64,000 bases of DNA from JBBWZH01 sp035544115 (GTDB lineage: Bacteria > Actinomycetota > Actinomycetes > Mycobacteriales > CADCTP01), in assembly GCA_963714145.1 (NCBI GenBank), contig OY970235.1, positions 7,006,001 to 7,070,000 on the forward strand, read 5' to 3'. The notes under the pieces were generated by a model that saw nothing but the letters and a program-made list of their open reading frames with translations, made no database searches and was not told the DNA's origin. Positions 43,467-51,851 of this stretch are shown one piece after another (the first letter of the stretch is position 1; each line of letters opens with the position of its first letter). The position numbers and the translations under genes were made by a program.

Positions 43467-44429
43467 TCACGAGTCGTCCTGGCTGCCGGCCAGCAGGTCG
43501 ACGATCAGGGCCTGGTGGTGCGCGGGCAACCGGGCCCGGTTCCAGTGCAGCAGCACCGCCCGGGCCACCGCCTGGCGCGGGCTGACCCGGGCGCCGGGCG
43601 CGGTGAAGTAGTCGGCCCGCCAGCGGCCGGCCTCGGCCCGGACCGCCCGGTCATACTCGGCCAGCAGCGCCTCGGCACCGGCCGGGAGCACCGACCGCAG
43701 CTGCTCTGGCTTGTCCCAGCCGGCCAGCAGCGCGTGGCCGAGGTGCCGGACCTGTGCCTCGTCGGCGGCGTCCGCGTCGACCAGCTCCTGGCTGCCGTCC
43801 CGGCCGATCCGGTCGAAGACGTCCACGTCCTCCCAGCCGACGATGTGCAGCGCGTCCAGCAGGCTGCGGACCATCAGCAGCGACATCGCCCAGATCGACG
43901 CGGTCGACATCGAGGTGGCGCCGGCCTGCCGGGGCAGCGCGTGGAAGCCCAACCAGGCCAGGCTGTCCGCGGTGAAGATGCGGTGCACGCTGCGCATCGA
44001 GACCGGCCCGCCGAACAGCCGCTGCTCCGGCTCGTACACCGCGGACGCCCAGCCGTCGGCCAGCCCGGCCAGGTTGACCGCGGTCAGCAGCCGCCGGCAG
44101 TTGATCGCGACGTTGGTCCGCGCGGCGGCGGTGGCCCGGACCCGCAGCCGCAGGCCCGGCTCCTTGTGCACGAAGAACGCGTCCAGCACGGTGCCGTCGG
44201 CCAGCAGTTCGCGCAGCGCGCCGCCGAGGGACGCGTACAGCTCCGGGCCGGGGTGCTGGACCTCGATGTCGTACTGCAGCCAGTCGGCGTCCACGGCGGC
44301 CCGCGGCGCGGGAGCGCTCGGCGCCGGAGCCCGCGGCGCGGGGCTCTGCGGCGCGGGGCCGTGCGACCGCTCGGCCGGCGCGTCCGCGTCCAGCCGGCTG
44401 GCTCCCCCGGTGGGCCGCAACCTGGTCAT
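43467..44429 (-). CDS. thiopeptide-type bacteriocin biosynthesis domain protein (stand-alone SpaB-C)
   Basis: 320 residues from ATG 44427-44429. After a 45-residue Ala/Pro-rich tail, DADWLQYDIEVQHPGPELYA opens the domain that in lantibiotic dehydratases removes glutamate from activated Ser/Thr, and in thiopeptide clusters forms the pyridine ring. Other family features are FFVHKEPGLRLRVRAT, FGGPVSMRSVHRIFTADSLA and ARAVLLHWNRARL. It is usually partnered with a LanB N-terminal dehydratase, a precursor peptide and a cyclase, none of which is next to it. Either an orphan or part of a distributed pathway. No Shine-Dalgarno is obvious. Confidence 0.85.
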   Translation of the reverse strand: MTRLRPTGGASRLDADAPAERSHGPAPQSPAPRAPAPSAPAPRAAVDADWLQYDIEVQHPGPELYASLGGALRELLADGTVLDAFFVHKEPGLRLRVRATAAARTNVAINCRRLLTAVNLAGLADGWASAVYEPEQRLFGGPVSMRSVHRIFTADSLAWLGFHALPRQAGATSMSTASIWAMSLLMVRSLLDALHIVGWEDVDVFDRIGRDGSQELVDADAADEAQVRHLGHALLAGWDKPEQLRSVLPAGAEALLAEYDRAVRAEAGRWRADYFTAPGARVSPRQAVARAVLLHWNRARLPAHHQALIVDLLAGSQDDS

Positions 44430-44559
44430 GGCAACACTCTGCAAACCCGACCTGGTCGTCCACCTTGACTCACCTTGCCGCCGGCATGCGCGCCCGGCCG
44501 CCGGCTGAAACCGGACCGACAAGCCGCCCGGAATGCGCGCCTTATCCCCTGCGCTGGCG

Positions 44560-46413
44560 TCAGTCCGGGTCAGCCAGCGCGATGTCGGTGTCGCTGCCAG
44601 CGGGGCGCCGGCCCGGGTCGGCGAGGACGATCTCGGCCCCGAACCGCTCGGCCAGCCAGGCGTTGAGCAGCGCCAGCAGCGGCCGCAGCGTCGCGGTACG
44701 GGTCTGATGCCCGACGGCGACCAACCGGCGCGCGTCGGCCGCGGTGAGCCCGGCCGGGTCGCGATCGACCAGGCTGGTCAGCCAGGTCAGCGGCTCGACC
44801 GGGAGGATGGCGAGCAGGTCGCGGTGCCGCGACCCGGCCCAGCCGCCGTCCGGGGTGGCCAGCGGGTGCCAGTCGACCGGCAGGCCGGGCGGGACGTTCA
44901 CCGGTCGCAGCCCATCGACGGTGTACCAGCGGGTGTCGAGCGCGCTCCGCAGCGCGACCAGGCCCAGCGCGGGCAGCACGGTCAGGCTCCGCATCGACAG
45001 CTCCTGCTCGGCTTCCGGACGCAGCCGGTCGCCGTCCCGCCGCCAGCTGATCAACCGGTGCGACCGCTGGCCGAAGCTGAGGATCCGGTCCGGCCCGGCG
45101 AAGGCGGTGCGGTAGAGGTCGACCGCGCCGCGCGGGGTGGTCATCGGATCCGGGCTCGGTGCCCGGGCCAGCACGGCACCGTCGCCGTCGAGGAGCAGCA
45201 GTTCGTTGCCGCCGATCGCGAGCAGGCCGGCGCCCGGCTCGGCGGACAGCGACGCACCCCACAGCCGGTCGCCGGCCGGCACCAAGTCGGCGAACGCGAC
45301 GGTGCGGGCCAGCGCACCGGTCGCATCGTGCAGGTCCAGCGTGTTCCCGCTGGCCACGGCGAACCCGGCCGGCGTCGGGACCAGCCCGGACGCCGGCTCG
45401 GCCACCCCGGCCAGCTCGGTCACCTGGCCGCCGGTCACCCGCAGCAACCGGGCCCGGGGCCGCTCGCCGCGGCCCGGCGCTCCGTCCCCGGCGTCCTCGA
45501 CCAGCCGTGGCCCGTCCGGCACGAGCACCAGCACCGCCGCGCCGGCGTGCAGCATCGACATCCCGACCGTCCGCGGGACCCGCAACTCCAGCCGTCCGGC
45601 GGGCTCCAGGATCGGGCGGTCCGGTTGGCCGGCCCGGCCCAGCGCCGCCGGGCCGGGCCGGCACAGCGGATACGTACCGAGGGTGAGGGTGCCGGGCGCG
45701 CCGGCGTAGCCGTCATGGGCCAGCACCGCGAGCTCGGTGCCGTCCGGCGAGATCGAGATGCCGGCGGGCACCCGGCTCAACAGCCGGACGTCGACGGTGG
45801 CAGCGAGCGACGGCACGACCTCGCTCGGCCGTACCCGCAGCAACGCCGCCAGCAGCCCGCCGGCGTCGGCGGCCGACGGTCGATCCGCCCCGGGCGGCTG
45901 CCAGCCGGGCGGAAACTCCCGGGCCAGCCCGACGGCTTGCCGCAGCGGCACCGCGCGCAGCAGCTTCCAGAGCGCAGGCCAGTCCGCCCGGGCCACCAAC
46001 TGCTCAGCCAGCCAGCCGGTCTCGTCCGGCGTGCGGCCCCGGCTGCCGGCCACCCGCTGGATCAGGTCGAGCCGACCGAGCGCCAGCACCGCCCCGCGCA
46101 GCCGCTCGCGCCGCACCGGACGCTGCCCGGGGTACCCGGCGGCCAGCAGGCTGCCGTCCGGGTCGGCCGCCTCGTACTGCTCGGGTTGCCCGGTGAGCAG
46201 CAGGAACACCGCCCGCCGGGTCGGGTCGGCCGGCACCAGCCGGTGCTCGACGCAGACCCGGGCCAGCTCATCGCGGTCGACCGCGAGTGCGCAGAGCGCC
46301 TCCACCGCGACCGGATCGCCGGCCAGCGCCGCCCGGGTCAGCCGGCGCCGCGCCCACCGCCCGCGCCATCCCGGCCCGGTGGCCGGCCGCGCCCACCGTG
46401 CCGCATCCGGCAT
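44560..46413 (-). CDS. large beta-propeller-like protein of unknown function
   Basis: 617 residues from ATG 46411-46413, preceded by GGGGGAGGAG. The first 200 residues are helical (TRAALAGDPVAVEALCALAV, LRGAVLALGRLDLIQRVAG) like a repeat domain. From about 210 to 540 short beta segments recur (ISISPDGTELAVLAH, LLAIGGNELLLLDGDGAVLA, ILSFGQRSHRLISW), as in propellers of the WD40/lactonase type. The last 60 residues are helical. Such architecture occurs in actinobacterial proteins linked to VWA/MoxR and other assemblies, but the function is unknown. It follows a small membrane protein gene (50-bp gap) on the same strand. Confidence 0.8.
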   Translation of the reverse strand: MPDAARWARPATGPGWRGRWARRRLTRAALAGDPVAVEALCALAVDRDELARVCVEHRLVPADPTRRAVFLLLTGQPEQYEAADPDGSLLAAGYPGQRPVRRERLRGAVLALGRLDLIQRVAGSRGRTPDETGWLAEQLVARADWPALWKLLRAVPLRQAVGLAREFPPGWQPPGADRPSAADAGGLLAALLRVRPSEVVPSLAATVDVRLLSRVPAGISISPDGTELAVLAHDGYAGAPGTLTLGTYPLCRPGPAALGRAGQPDRPILEPAGRLELRVPRTVGMSMLHAGAAVLVLVPDGPRLVEDAGDGAPGRGERPRARLLRVTGGQVTELAGVAEPASGLVPTPAGFAVASGNTLDLHDATGALARTVAFADLVPAGDRLWGASLSAEPGAGLLAIGGNELLLLDGDGAVLARAPSPDPMTTPRGAVDLYRTAFAGPDRILSFGQRSHRLISWRRDGDRLRPEAEQELSMRSLTVLPALGLVALRSALDTRWYTVDGLRPVNVPPGLPVDWHPLATPDGGWAGSRHRDLLAILPVEPLTWLTSLVDRDPAGLTAADARRLVAVGHQTRTATLRPLLALLNAWLAERFGAEIVLADPGRRPAGSDTDIALADPD

Positions 46414-46463
46414 CCGGCCCGCTCCTCCCCCACCCGGCCGAAGTATCCACCGGGCCGGGCGGG

Positions 46464-46988
46464 CTACGGCCGGTGGTGCAGGGTGCCGACGACCGGGGCG
46501 GGGTAGCCGGCGCGCAGCTTGCCGGCGATGTCGTCGCGGCTGCGCAGGGCCTCCCGCCAGCCGACCACCTCGGTGGCGAACCGGTCCTCGCCGCCACCCG
46601 CGGCCGGGGTGGTCGCCTCGACCGTCCAGGGCCGGCGCAGCAGCACCCGGGTCAGGATCGCGACCGCGAACAGCAGCACGACCACGATGGCGTCGATGGC
46701 CAGCAGCAGCAACGGGATCAGCACCCACCACGCCAGCAGACCGAACAGCAGCAGCCCGACGACCACCACGATGGCCACGGCCAGGTCGTCGGCGAGCCCG
46801 TTCAGGAAGCCACCACCGCCGCCGCCACCGCTCGGTACGTCCAGCCCGGGGGTGAGGTCGACATCCGGCCCGCGGTGCTTCCGGCGCCAGCCGCCGAACC
46901 GGCGGGCCAGCGGCCGCCAGCGCGGCAGCCAGACCACCCGGACCGCCCAGCCCACCCCGGTCGGCGCGGTCGCTGTCACCGTACGCAT
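46464..46988 (-). CDS. small integral membrane protein
   Basis: 174 residues. An Arg-rich start is followed by a Gly run (SGGGGGGGFLNG), two or three membrane helices (about 85-140, DDLAVAIVVVVGLLLFGLLA and AIDAIVVVLLFAVAILTRVL), then a soluble C-terminus. No known family beyond hypothetical membrane proteins. Its neighbour on the same strand is the large propeller-like protein, so they probably act together. No catalytic motif is seen. Confidence 0.75.
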   Translation of the reverse strand: MRTVTATAPTGVGWAVRVVWLPRWRPLARRFGGWRRKHRGPDVDLTPGLDVPSGGGGGGGFLNGLADDLAVAIVVVVGLLLFGLLAWWVLIPLLLLAIDAIVVVLLFAVAILTRVLLRRPWTVEATTPAAGGGEDRFATEVVGWREALRSRDDIAGKLRAGYPAPVVGTLHHRP

Positions 46989-47007
46989 GGGCCGGACGTT
47001 ACCGGCG

Positions 47008-48309
47008 CTACCCGGCGTGGGCGTGCGCCAACGCCGGAATGCTGCCCGGGCAGGCAGCGCAGCCGGGCAGGCTGGGGCCGGCGTCCAGGGCGGTGCTGGC
47101 CGAGCGGCGGAAGAACTCCAGGGTGGCCGCCGCCGCCAGCACGATCACGCCCACCCCGTACGCGGTGGCGGTGTGCACCAGGCCGAAGTGGGCGACGACC
47201 ACCCCGGCGGCCAGCGCCGGCAGGCTGAACGCCAGGTAGCAGAGCACGTAGACGGCGGCCAGCAGCCCGGCCCGCTCGGCCGGCTCGGCCAGCGGGGTGA
47301 GGATGCGCAGCGCGCCGGTGAACGCCGGGCCGAACCCGGCGCCGGCCACCGCGGTGCCCAACACGAACAGCCAGCCCTGCTGGGCCGCGATCCCGGTCAG
47401 CGTGGCGCCGACGCCGGCCACCAGCACCATCGACCCGATCAGCATCGCGTGCCGGGCCGGCCAGTGCCGGGCCGCGAGCGAGGCGAGCGTCCCGGCGCCG
47501 GTCAGCGCGACGATCGGCAGCCCGCCGACCAGCCGGTTGTGCGTGTGCAGCAGCGTCGAGGTCAGCGACGCGCCGAGGGAGAGGTACAGCCCGCTCAGCG
47601 ACCAGGCCGCGACCACGATCGGCGCGATCGTGGCGAACGCGGCCCGGGCCTGCCGGGGCACCCCGATCCGCGGCCGCAAGACGTGCCGCCAGGCCGGGTC
47701 GAACGGGACGGTCTCCGGCATCAGCACCGCGCCGACCACCGCCAGCAGGAAGATCACGGCGAGCACCCAGAAGATCAACTGCCGCGGCGCCGGGCCGTAC
47801 TGCACCGCCAGCCCGGCCCCCAGCGCGCCGGCCGCCAGCCCGGTGGACGGCGCGACCGTGCTGGTCAGCGGCCCCCAGCCGGACCGCCCGGCCGGCTGCA
47901 GGTCCAGCAGCGCGGCCGAGAGCGTGCCGGTCGCCGCGCCGGTGGCCAACCCCTGCAACACCCGGGCCAGCAGCAGCGAGCCGACCCCGCCGGCCAGCGC
48001 GAACACCAGCGTCGCCAGCACCTCGCCGAGCAGCGCGAACACCAGCACCGGCCGGCGCCCGACATGGTCGGAGAGCGAGCCGGCCACCAGCAATGCCAGC
48101 AGCAACCCGAACGCGTACACCGCGAAAACGACGGTCAGCGTCGCGGCCGAGAAGTGCCAGGCGACCTGGTAGACCGGATACAGCGGCGATGGCGCGCTGG
48201 AGGCGAACAGCACGACGCCGAGCACCACCGCGACCATCCAGAAAGCCGCCACCGCCGGCAACCGCCCGGCTCCGACCGGCCGCTCGCTGACCCGCAACAC
48301 ATTCGACAT
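47008..48309 (-). CDS. MFS transporter
   Basis: 433 residues with about twelve helices. The A-motif loop is GSLSDHVGRRPVLVFALLGE near residue 79, diagnostic of drug:proton antiporters and other MFS carriers. ARVLQGLATGAATGTLSAAL resembles the helix-5 motif C of exporters. The unusual C-terminal tail has a Cys pair (PGCAACPGS) and HAHAG, a possible metal site. Likely an efflux pump of unknown substrate. Gene start is ATG at 48307-48309; upstream lies a large non-coding gap. Confidence 0.92.
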   Translation of the reverse strand: MSNVLRVSERPVGAGRLPAVAAFWMVAVVLGVVLFASSAPSPLYPVYQVAWHFSAATLTVVFAVYAFGLLLALLVAGSLSDHVGRRPVLVFALLGEVLATLVFALAGGVGSLLLARVLQGLATGAATGTLSAALLDLQPAGRSGWGPLTSTVAPSTGLAAGALGAGLAVQYGPAPRQLIFWVLAVIFLLAVVGAVLMPETVPFDPAWRHVLRPRIGVPRQARAAFATIAPIVVAAWSLSGLYLSLGASLTSTLLHTHNRLVGGLPIVALTGAGTLASLAARHWPARHAMLIGSMVLVAGVGATLTGIAAQQGWLFVLGTAVAGAGFGPAFTGALRILTPLAEPAERAGLLAAVYVLCYLAFSLPALAAGVVVAHFGLVHTATAYGVGVIVLAAAATLEFFRRSASTALDAGPSLPGCAACPGSIPALAHAHAG

Positions 48310-49045
48310 AGCGCCGATGGTGCGCCGCGGCGGTATCCCGCACCATGGCCGGTATTGCCCCGCACGGCCCGCCGGCAGGGCCGGCCGCCGGCCCCACCGG
48401 CTATCCCGGCTGCGCCGGTTCCCGCAGTTCAGGGGCCTGTGGCCGGACCGGACCGGCCGGGTCGACGGCCGGCTTCCGGACCTGTTCGGCGCGCTCCCGG
48501 CTGACCGCGCCGACGGGACTTCGTCAACTGCCCGGCGGCCGCTGAATCCGAGCCCGGCCCCCGGGACCGCGGTTAAGCACCGGCCCAGAGCGGCCGCGGA
48601 CCAGCCATGTCACCAGCGTCCTTTCACTGCGACGGCGGGCCCGCGGCCGCGGCACTCCAGGACCCGGGCCGGGCCCGGCGGCCCGGCACAGGCAACCCGT
48701 GGCCGGCCCGGCGGCAATTAGTTCGGGAAACAAGGCAACCCCTGGCAATTCGCCGGAACCGCTGGCCGGCCGCGACCGCGGCGCTATTGTCGAGAGGGGA
48801 CGGGCAGCCACCATTGGTGGACCACGGGAGGGCCTACCTGGCGCAGCGACAAAAGCGGGGGGAATTAGACCGGGCGCCGCCGGCAGCGGCCAAAGAGCCG
48901 ACCGGGTGCGGTGGTTGCCGCGCGCACCGGACAACCCGTCCGGCCGGCACTTGGCGACGAATTGGCAATTGCGCCGGTAGACAATCCCGCACGCATCGGC
49001 CAGGGCCGACTCCCGTACCGGAAAGCGGCACGGGGAGGAAGTGGA
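48310..49045. other. 736-bp intergenic region without a supported gene
   Basis: No frame here has the high third-position GC of the neighbours. Base composition is lower in GC in places (near 48715-48800 and 48960-49000). It holds divergent promoters for the MFS gene and the next gene; TTGGCAATTGC near 48963 with TAGACAAT after it could be part of a promoter. The palindrome GCAATTGC lies there too. Confidence 0.6.
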
Positions 49046-49675
49046 ATGGCGGACGACAGCGACCGGCGGGGCGGCTCCGGGTCGGGCCGTAAGAAGAAGG
49101 AGGGCGGCGGTGGCGCGGCAGCGGTCGTGCTGCTCGCGCTGATCGGGGTGGTGATCGCCAGCAACGACCGCGGGTCGCCGACCGGGGGCACGCCGCTGGC
49201 CCGGGCCAGGGCGGCCGCGCACCGGGGCGACGGCGACGCGGCCTGGCGGGCGCTGTCGCTGACCGGCAGCACCGCCGCGACCGACCGCACCAGCCGGTGC
49301 GCGGCGAACTCGTTCGGCCAGGTCCGGACCTTCTTCCTGCGCACGCCGTGCCGACTGCTGCAGCGCGAACTGCTCGGCGTGCATGACGACAAAGGCAACA
49401 TGACGTTCCTGGCGATCAACTGGATCTCGATGCGGACCACCGCCGAGGCGCGCCGGCTGAAGGCCCTGCTGGACTCCGACGGCAGCGGCGACATCAGCCC
49501 GATCGGCGCGACCGTGCTGCGCGGCCAGCACGTGCGGTTCTCCGGCGCCTACTACGCGTCCCGGCAGGACGGGTCCGTGCTGGTTGTCGCCGAGTCGACC
49601 GCTGTCCGCGGGCGTCCCAGCAGCACCCTGCTGCACCAGGTCGCCGACGTCGGCGCCGAGTTCCCGACCCCGTGA
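49046..49675 (+). CDS. membrane-anchored extracytoplasmic protein, unknown family
   Basis: 209 residues from ATG 49046, preceded by GGGGAGGAA. A basic cytosolic start (GRKKKEGGGG) leads to one helix (AAAVVLLALIGVVIAS, about residues 24-39), then an outside domain of about 165 residues. Two Cys (CAANSF, CRLLQ) could form a disulfide. The segment MTFLAINWISMRTTAEARRL followed by KALLDSDGSGDISPIGATVL is typical of sensor-like extracellular domains in actinobacterial membrane proteins. No enzyme motif seen. Confidence 0.8.
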   Translation: MADDSDRRGGSGSGRKKKEGGGGAAAVVLLALIGVVIASNDRGSPTGGTPLARARAAAHRGDGDAAWRALSLTGSTAATDRTSRCAANSFGQVRTFFLRTPCRLLQRELLGVHDDKGNMTFLAINWISMRTTAEARRLKALLDSDGSGDISPIGATVLRGQHVRFSGAYYASRQDGSVLVVAESTAVRGRPSSTLLHQVADVGAEFPTP

Positions 49676-49679
49676 CCGG

Positions 49680-49876
49680 CCCCGCGAGCGGCTCCCTGAC
49701 CGAGTACTGACCACTGTCGGGTGAAATGCACGCTCTTTAGCCATCCTTTATCGATTGTGACTCTATGGTGTTGCCGTCACTTCCGCCGGGTTCTCTCCTC
49801 TGTGTCTGGTTTGACGTCGAACAGGAGGGCGCGGCGCCGAGCGGGCAAGCCGAAGCAACCCGTTGAGGAGGACGCA
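49680..49876 (+). promoter_or_regulatory. AT-rich control region of the cupredoxin gene
   Basis: Bases 49735-49800 are far richer in A/T than the rest of the window, with CTTTATCGATTGTGACTCTA as a likely promoter core, although no standard spacing is convincing. GAGGAGG (49865-49871) is the ribosome binding site. The region runs for 200 bp without a gene. Confidence 0.45.
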
Positions 49877-50449
49877 ATGCGCAGCATCCTGGTCAGCACA
49901 GTGCGCCTGTCCGTGGCGGTCGCCGCCTTACTGGCGACCAGCGTGCTGGCGCCGCCGGTCGGCGCGGGTGCCGCATCCGCCAAGGAATTCCGGGCCCGGG
50001 ACGACTGCGACCCGGCCACGTTCAACGCGGCTCTCGGGCCGGGCGCCTGCATCGGCAACGGCAACACGACGGTGGACGAGTTCAACGACGAATTGGACCG
50101 GCGCGGCTCGGTGAACGCCTGGAAGTACAACCCGGACCAGACCAACCTGAACGCCGGCGACACCGCCGTGGTGGTCAACCGGGGCGGCGAGACGCACACG
50201 TTCACCCAGGTCGCCCGCTTCGGTGGCGGCTTCGTGGCCGGGCTGAACGAGGCGTCCGGCAACCCGGTCCCGGCGCCGGAATGCGCGACGATCGCCGCCA
50301 ACGGCAGCCTGGTCCCGGTACCGGCCAGCCCGACCAACCTGTTTGTGGCGGCGCATACCCAGGTGCCGTCCCCGGCGCTGGCCCGCGGCACCACCAACTT
50401 CCAGTGCTGCATCCACCCGTGGATGCGGATCCAGGTCACCCAGCGGTAA
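49877..50449 (+). CDS. secreted cupredoxin-like copper protein (bldA-type TTA codon)
   Basis: 190 residues from ATG 49877. A Sec signal peptide of about 35 residues ends near GAASA. The mature part has plastocyanin-like features: His107 in GGETHTFTQVAR, then Cys178 (or 177), His180 and Met183 in FQCCIHPWMRIQV, a type 1 copper-site pattern. It should be an extracellular electron carrier or copper binder. Codon 18 is TTA (49928-49930), the rare leucine codon that in streptomycete relatives needs the bldA tRNA and delays translation to late growth. The double Cys at the metal site is unusual. Confidence 0.85.
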   Translation: MRSILVSTVRLSVAVAALLATSVLAPPVGAGAASAKEFRARDDCDPATFNAALGPGACIGNGNTTVDEFNDELDRRGSVNAWKYNPDQTNLNAGDTAVVVNRGGETHTFTQVARFGGGFVAGLNEASGNPVPAPECATIAANGSLVPVPASPTNLFVAAHTQVPSPALARGTTNFQCCIHPWMRIQVTQR

Positions 50450-50672
50450 TCCCGGCCACCCGGTCCCGGTACGCCTCCGCGTACCGGGCCCGGGCTATTA
50501 CCGACCGCGTCCGGCCCGCCGGAAATGGGCCAACAATGACATGCAAAACCAACCGATCGGCAGCTGGTCGGGCGGCGCCGGCCGCTCGCATACTGATTCC
50601 GCTATCCACCCGGTAGCGACGGTCCCGCGATGCCCACACCCCCTGGGTCTCGCCTCAGCTGGAGGTGTGCGC

Positions 50673-51206
50673 GTGCGTAGACGCAGCTTTGCCGGCGGCC
50701 TCATTGCCACCCTGGGTACGGCCCTCGCCGTTCTCTTCGTGGCCCAACCTGCCGGCGCGGTCACCGCTGACCAGAAGCTGGCCGTCATGTCGGACTGGAG
50801 CCAGACCAGCGTCAGCAGCTACAACTCCTGGCTGGCCGGCCGGAACAATCAGGCGGCCTGGTCCGGGTACGGCTTCGACTGGTCGACCGATTTCTGCTCG
50901 GACAGCCCGGACAACCCGCTCGGCTTCGACTTCTCGATCTCCTGCGCCCGGCACGACTTCGGCTACCGCAACTACAAGGTGATGGGGATCTTCCCGGCGA
51001 ACAAGCCACGCATCGACAGCTACTTCTACGAAGACCTCAAGCGCAAGTGCGGGACGTACAACGTGTTCGTCCGGCCCGCCTGCAGCGCACTGGCCTGGAC
51101 CTACTACCAGGCCGTGAAGGCATTCGGCTCGGTCCGGATCAGCGCCGCCGACCTGGCCCGCGCCGCCGCGCTGCTGCCGCGGATCGGCATCGGCGCCAGC
51201 GCCTGA
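50673..51206 (+). CDS. secreted phospholipase A2 (prokaryotic type)
   Basis: 177 residues from GTG 50673; GGAGG ends seven bases upstream. A signal peptide with a cleavage site after PAGA is followed by the phospholipase A2 helices. The active site CARHDFGYRN (Cys91 to Asn100) holds the His94-Asp95 pair seen in Streptomyces phospholipase A2. Additional Cys (CSDS, CGTY, ACSA) form disulfides. It hydrolyses the sn-2 acyl ester of phospholipids, calcium dependent, outside the cell. A strong hairpin terminator follows ten bases after the stop. Confidence 0.92.
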   Translation: MRRRSFAGGLIATLGTALAVLFVAQPAGAVTADQKLAVMSDWSQTSVSSYNSWLAGRNNQAAWSGYGFDWSTDFCSDSPDNPLGFDFSISCARHDFGYRNYKVMGIFPANKPRIDSYFYEDLKRKCGTYNVFVRPACSALAWTYYQAVKAFGSVRISAADLARAAALLPRIGIGASA

Positions 51207-51215
51207 CCGGCCACC

Positions 51216-51248
51216 GCGCCCGGCCACCCGCTCCGGGTGGCCGGGCGC
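51216..51248. terminator. strong bidirectional hairpin terminator
   Basis: A perfect 15-bp GC stem (GCGCCCGGCCACCCG with its complement) closes on a 3-base CTC loop between the convergent phospholipase and AhpD-like genes. No T-tract is present. Small GGGTCGG-type repeats follow to about 51300. Confidence 0.75.
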
Positions 51249-51303
51249 TGCCGCGACACCGGGTCGGGTCGGCGACGGGTCGGGGACGGGTCGGGGACGG
51301 CGG

Positions 51304-51804
51304 TCAGGGCTGGTAGCTGCCCGGGACCCAGGCGCGGGTGCTGACGGCGATCATGTTCCAGGTGTTGATCGCGACGATCAGGCTGAGCAGCGCGGCGATC
51401 TCGGCCGGTGCGAAGTGCGCCGCCACCGCGTCGTACGCCTCGGCCGGGACGTGGTCGCGGGCGAGCAGGGTGACCGACTCGGTGAAGGCCAGCGCGGCCC
51501 GCTCCCGCTCGGTGAAGAACGGGGTCTCCGCCCAGGCCGGCAGCGCGTACAGCCGCTGTTCGGACTCGCCGGCCGCCCGGGCGTCCTTGGTGTGCATGTC
51601 GATGCAGTAGGCGCAGCCGTTCAGCTGGGACGCCCGGACCCGGACCAGCTCGCGCAGCCGGTGATCGAAGTCAACCTTGTCCAGTTCCTTGGTGGCGGCC
51701 CGGTCCAGGTGGACGACGGCCGGGTAGAAGGCCCCGGCGTGCGCCTCGAAGTCGAGCCGGACGGGTACCTGGGTGGCGCTTGCGGTCGCCGCTGTGGTTG
51801 TCAT
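51304..51804 (-). CDS. AhpD-like carboxymuconolactone decarboxylase family protein
   Basis: 166 residues. The core motif NGCAYCIDMHTKDA has the redox Cys64-x2-Cys67 pair and His71 of the AhpD fold. The surrounding helices (RLRELVRVRASQ, FTERERAALAFTESVTLLA) fit the two-helix CMD unit. It probably acts as a small peroxidase or thiol-disulfide protein against oxidants; many members are alkylhydroperoxidase-related. It is divergent from the second MocR regulator, which likely controls it. Confidence 0.92.
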   Translation of the reverse strand: MTTTAATASATQVPVRLDFEAHAGAFYPAVVHLDRAATKELDKVDFDHRLRELVRVRASQLNGCAYCIDMHTKDARAAGESEQRLYALPAWAETPFFTERERAALAFTESVTLLARDHVPAEAYDAVAAHFAPAEIAALLSLIVAINTWNMIAVSTRAWVPGSYQP

Positions 51805-51851
51805 GGCACCGACGCTAGTACGGCACCGGCCCAGAAGTATGGTCCATTCTC
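51805..51851. promoter_or_regulatory. AhpD/MocR divergent control region with TGGTCCA
   Basis: Only 47 bp separate the two starts. TGGTCCA (51840-51846) lies six bases before the MocR ATG and also occurs before the first MocR gene. AGTAC and CGGCACC repeats lie in between. The MocR protein probably binds here and regulates both genes. Confidence 0.45.

Noticed and set aside
44430..44477. A 15-codon frame (starting GTG AGT CAA) ending in ATGA at the thiopeptide-type gene
   Set aside because: It could be a coupled leader or precursor, but it is Arg/Gly-rich, has no Ser/Thr/Cys core like a RiPP precursor, and one overlapping stop is easily chance.
48607..49092. Possible genes in the 736-bp gap (frames at 48607 and 48699)
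   Set aside because: Third codon positions are not GC-biased as in all true genes here, there is no ribosome binding site, and no motif appears.
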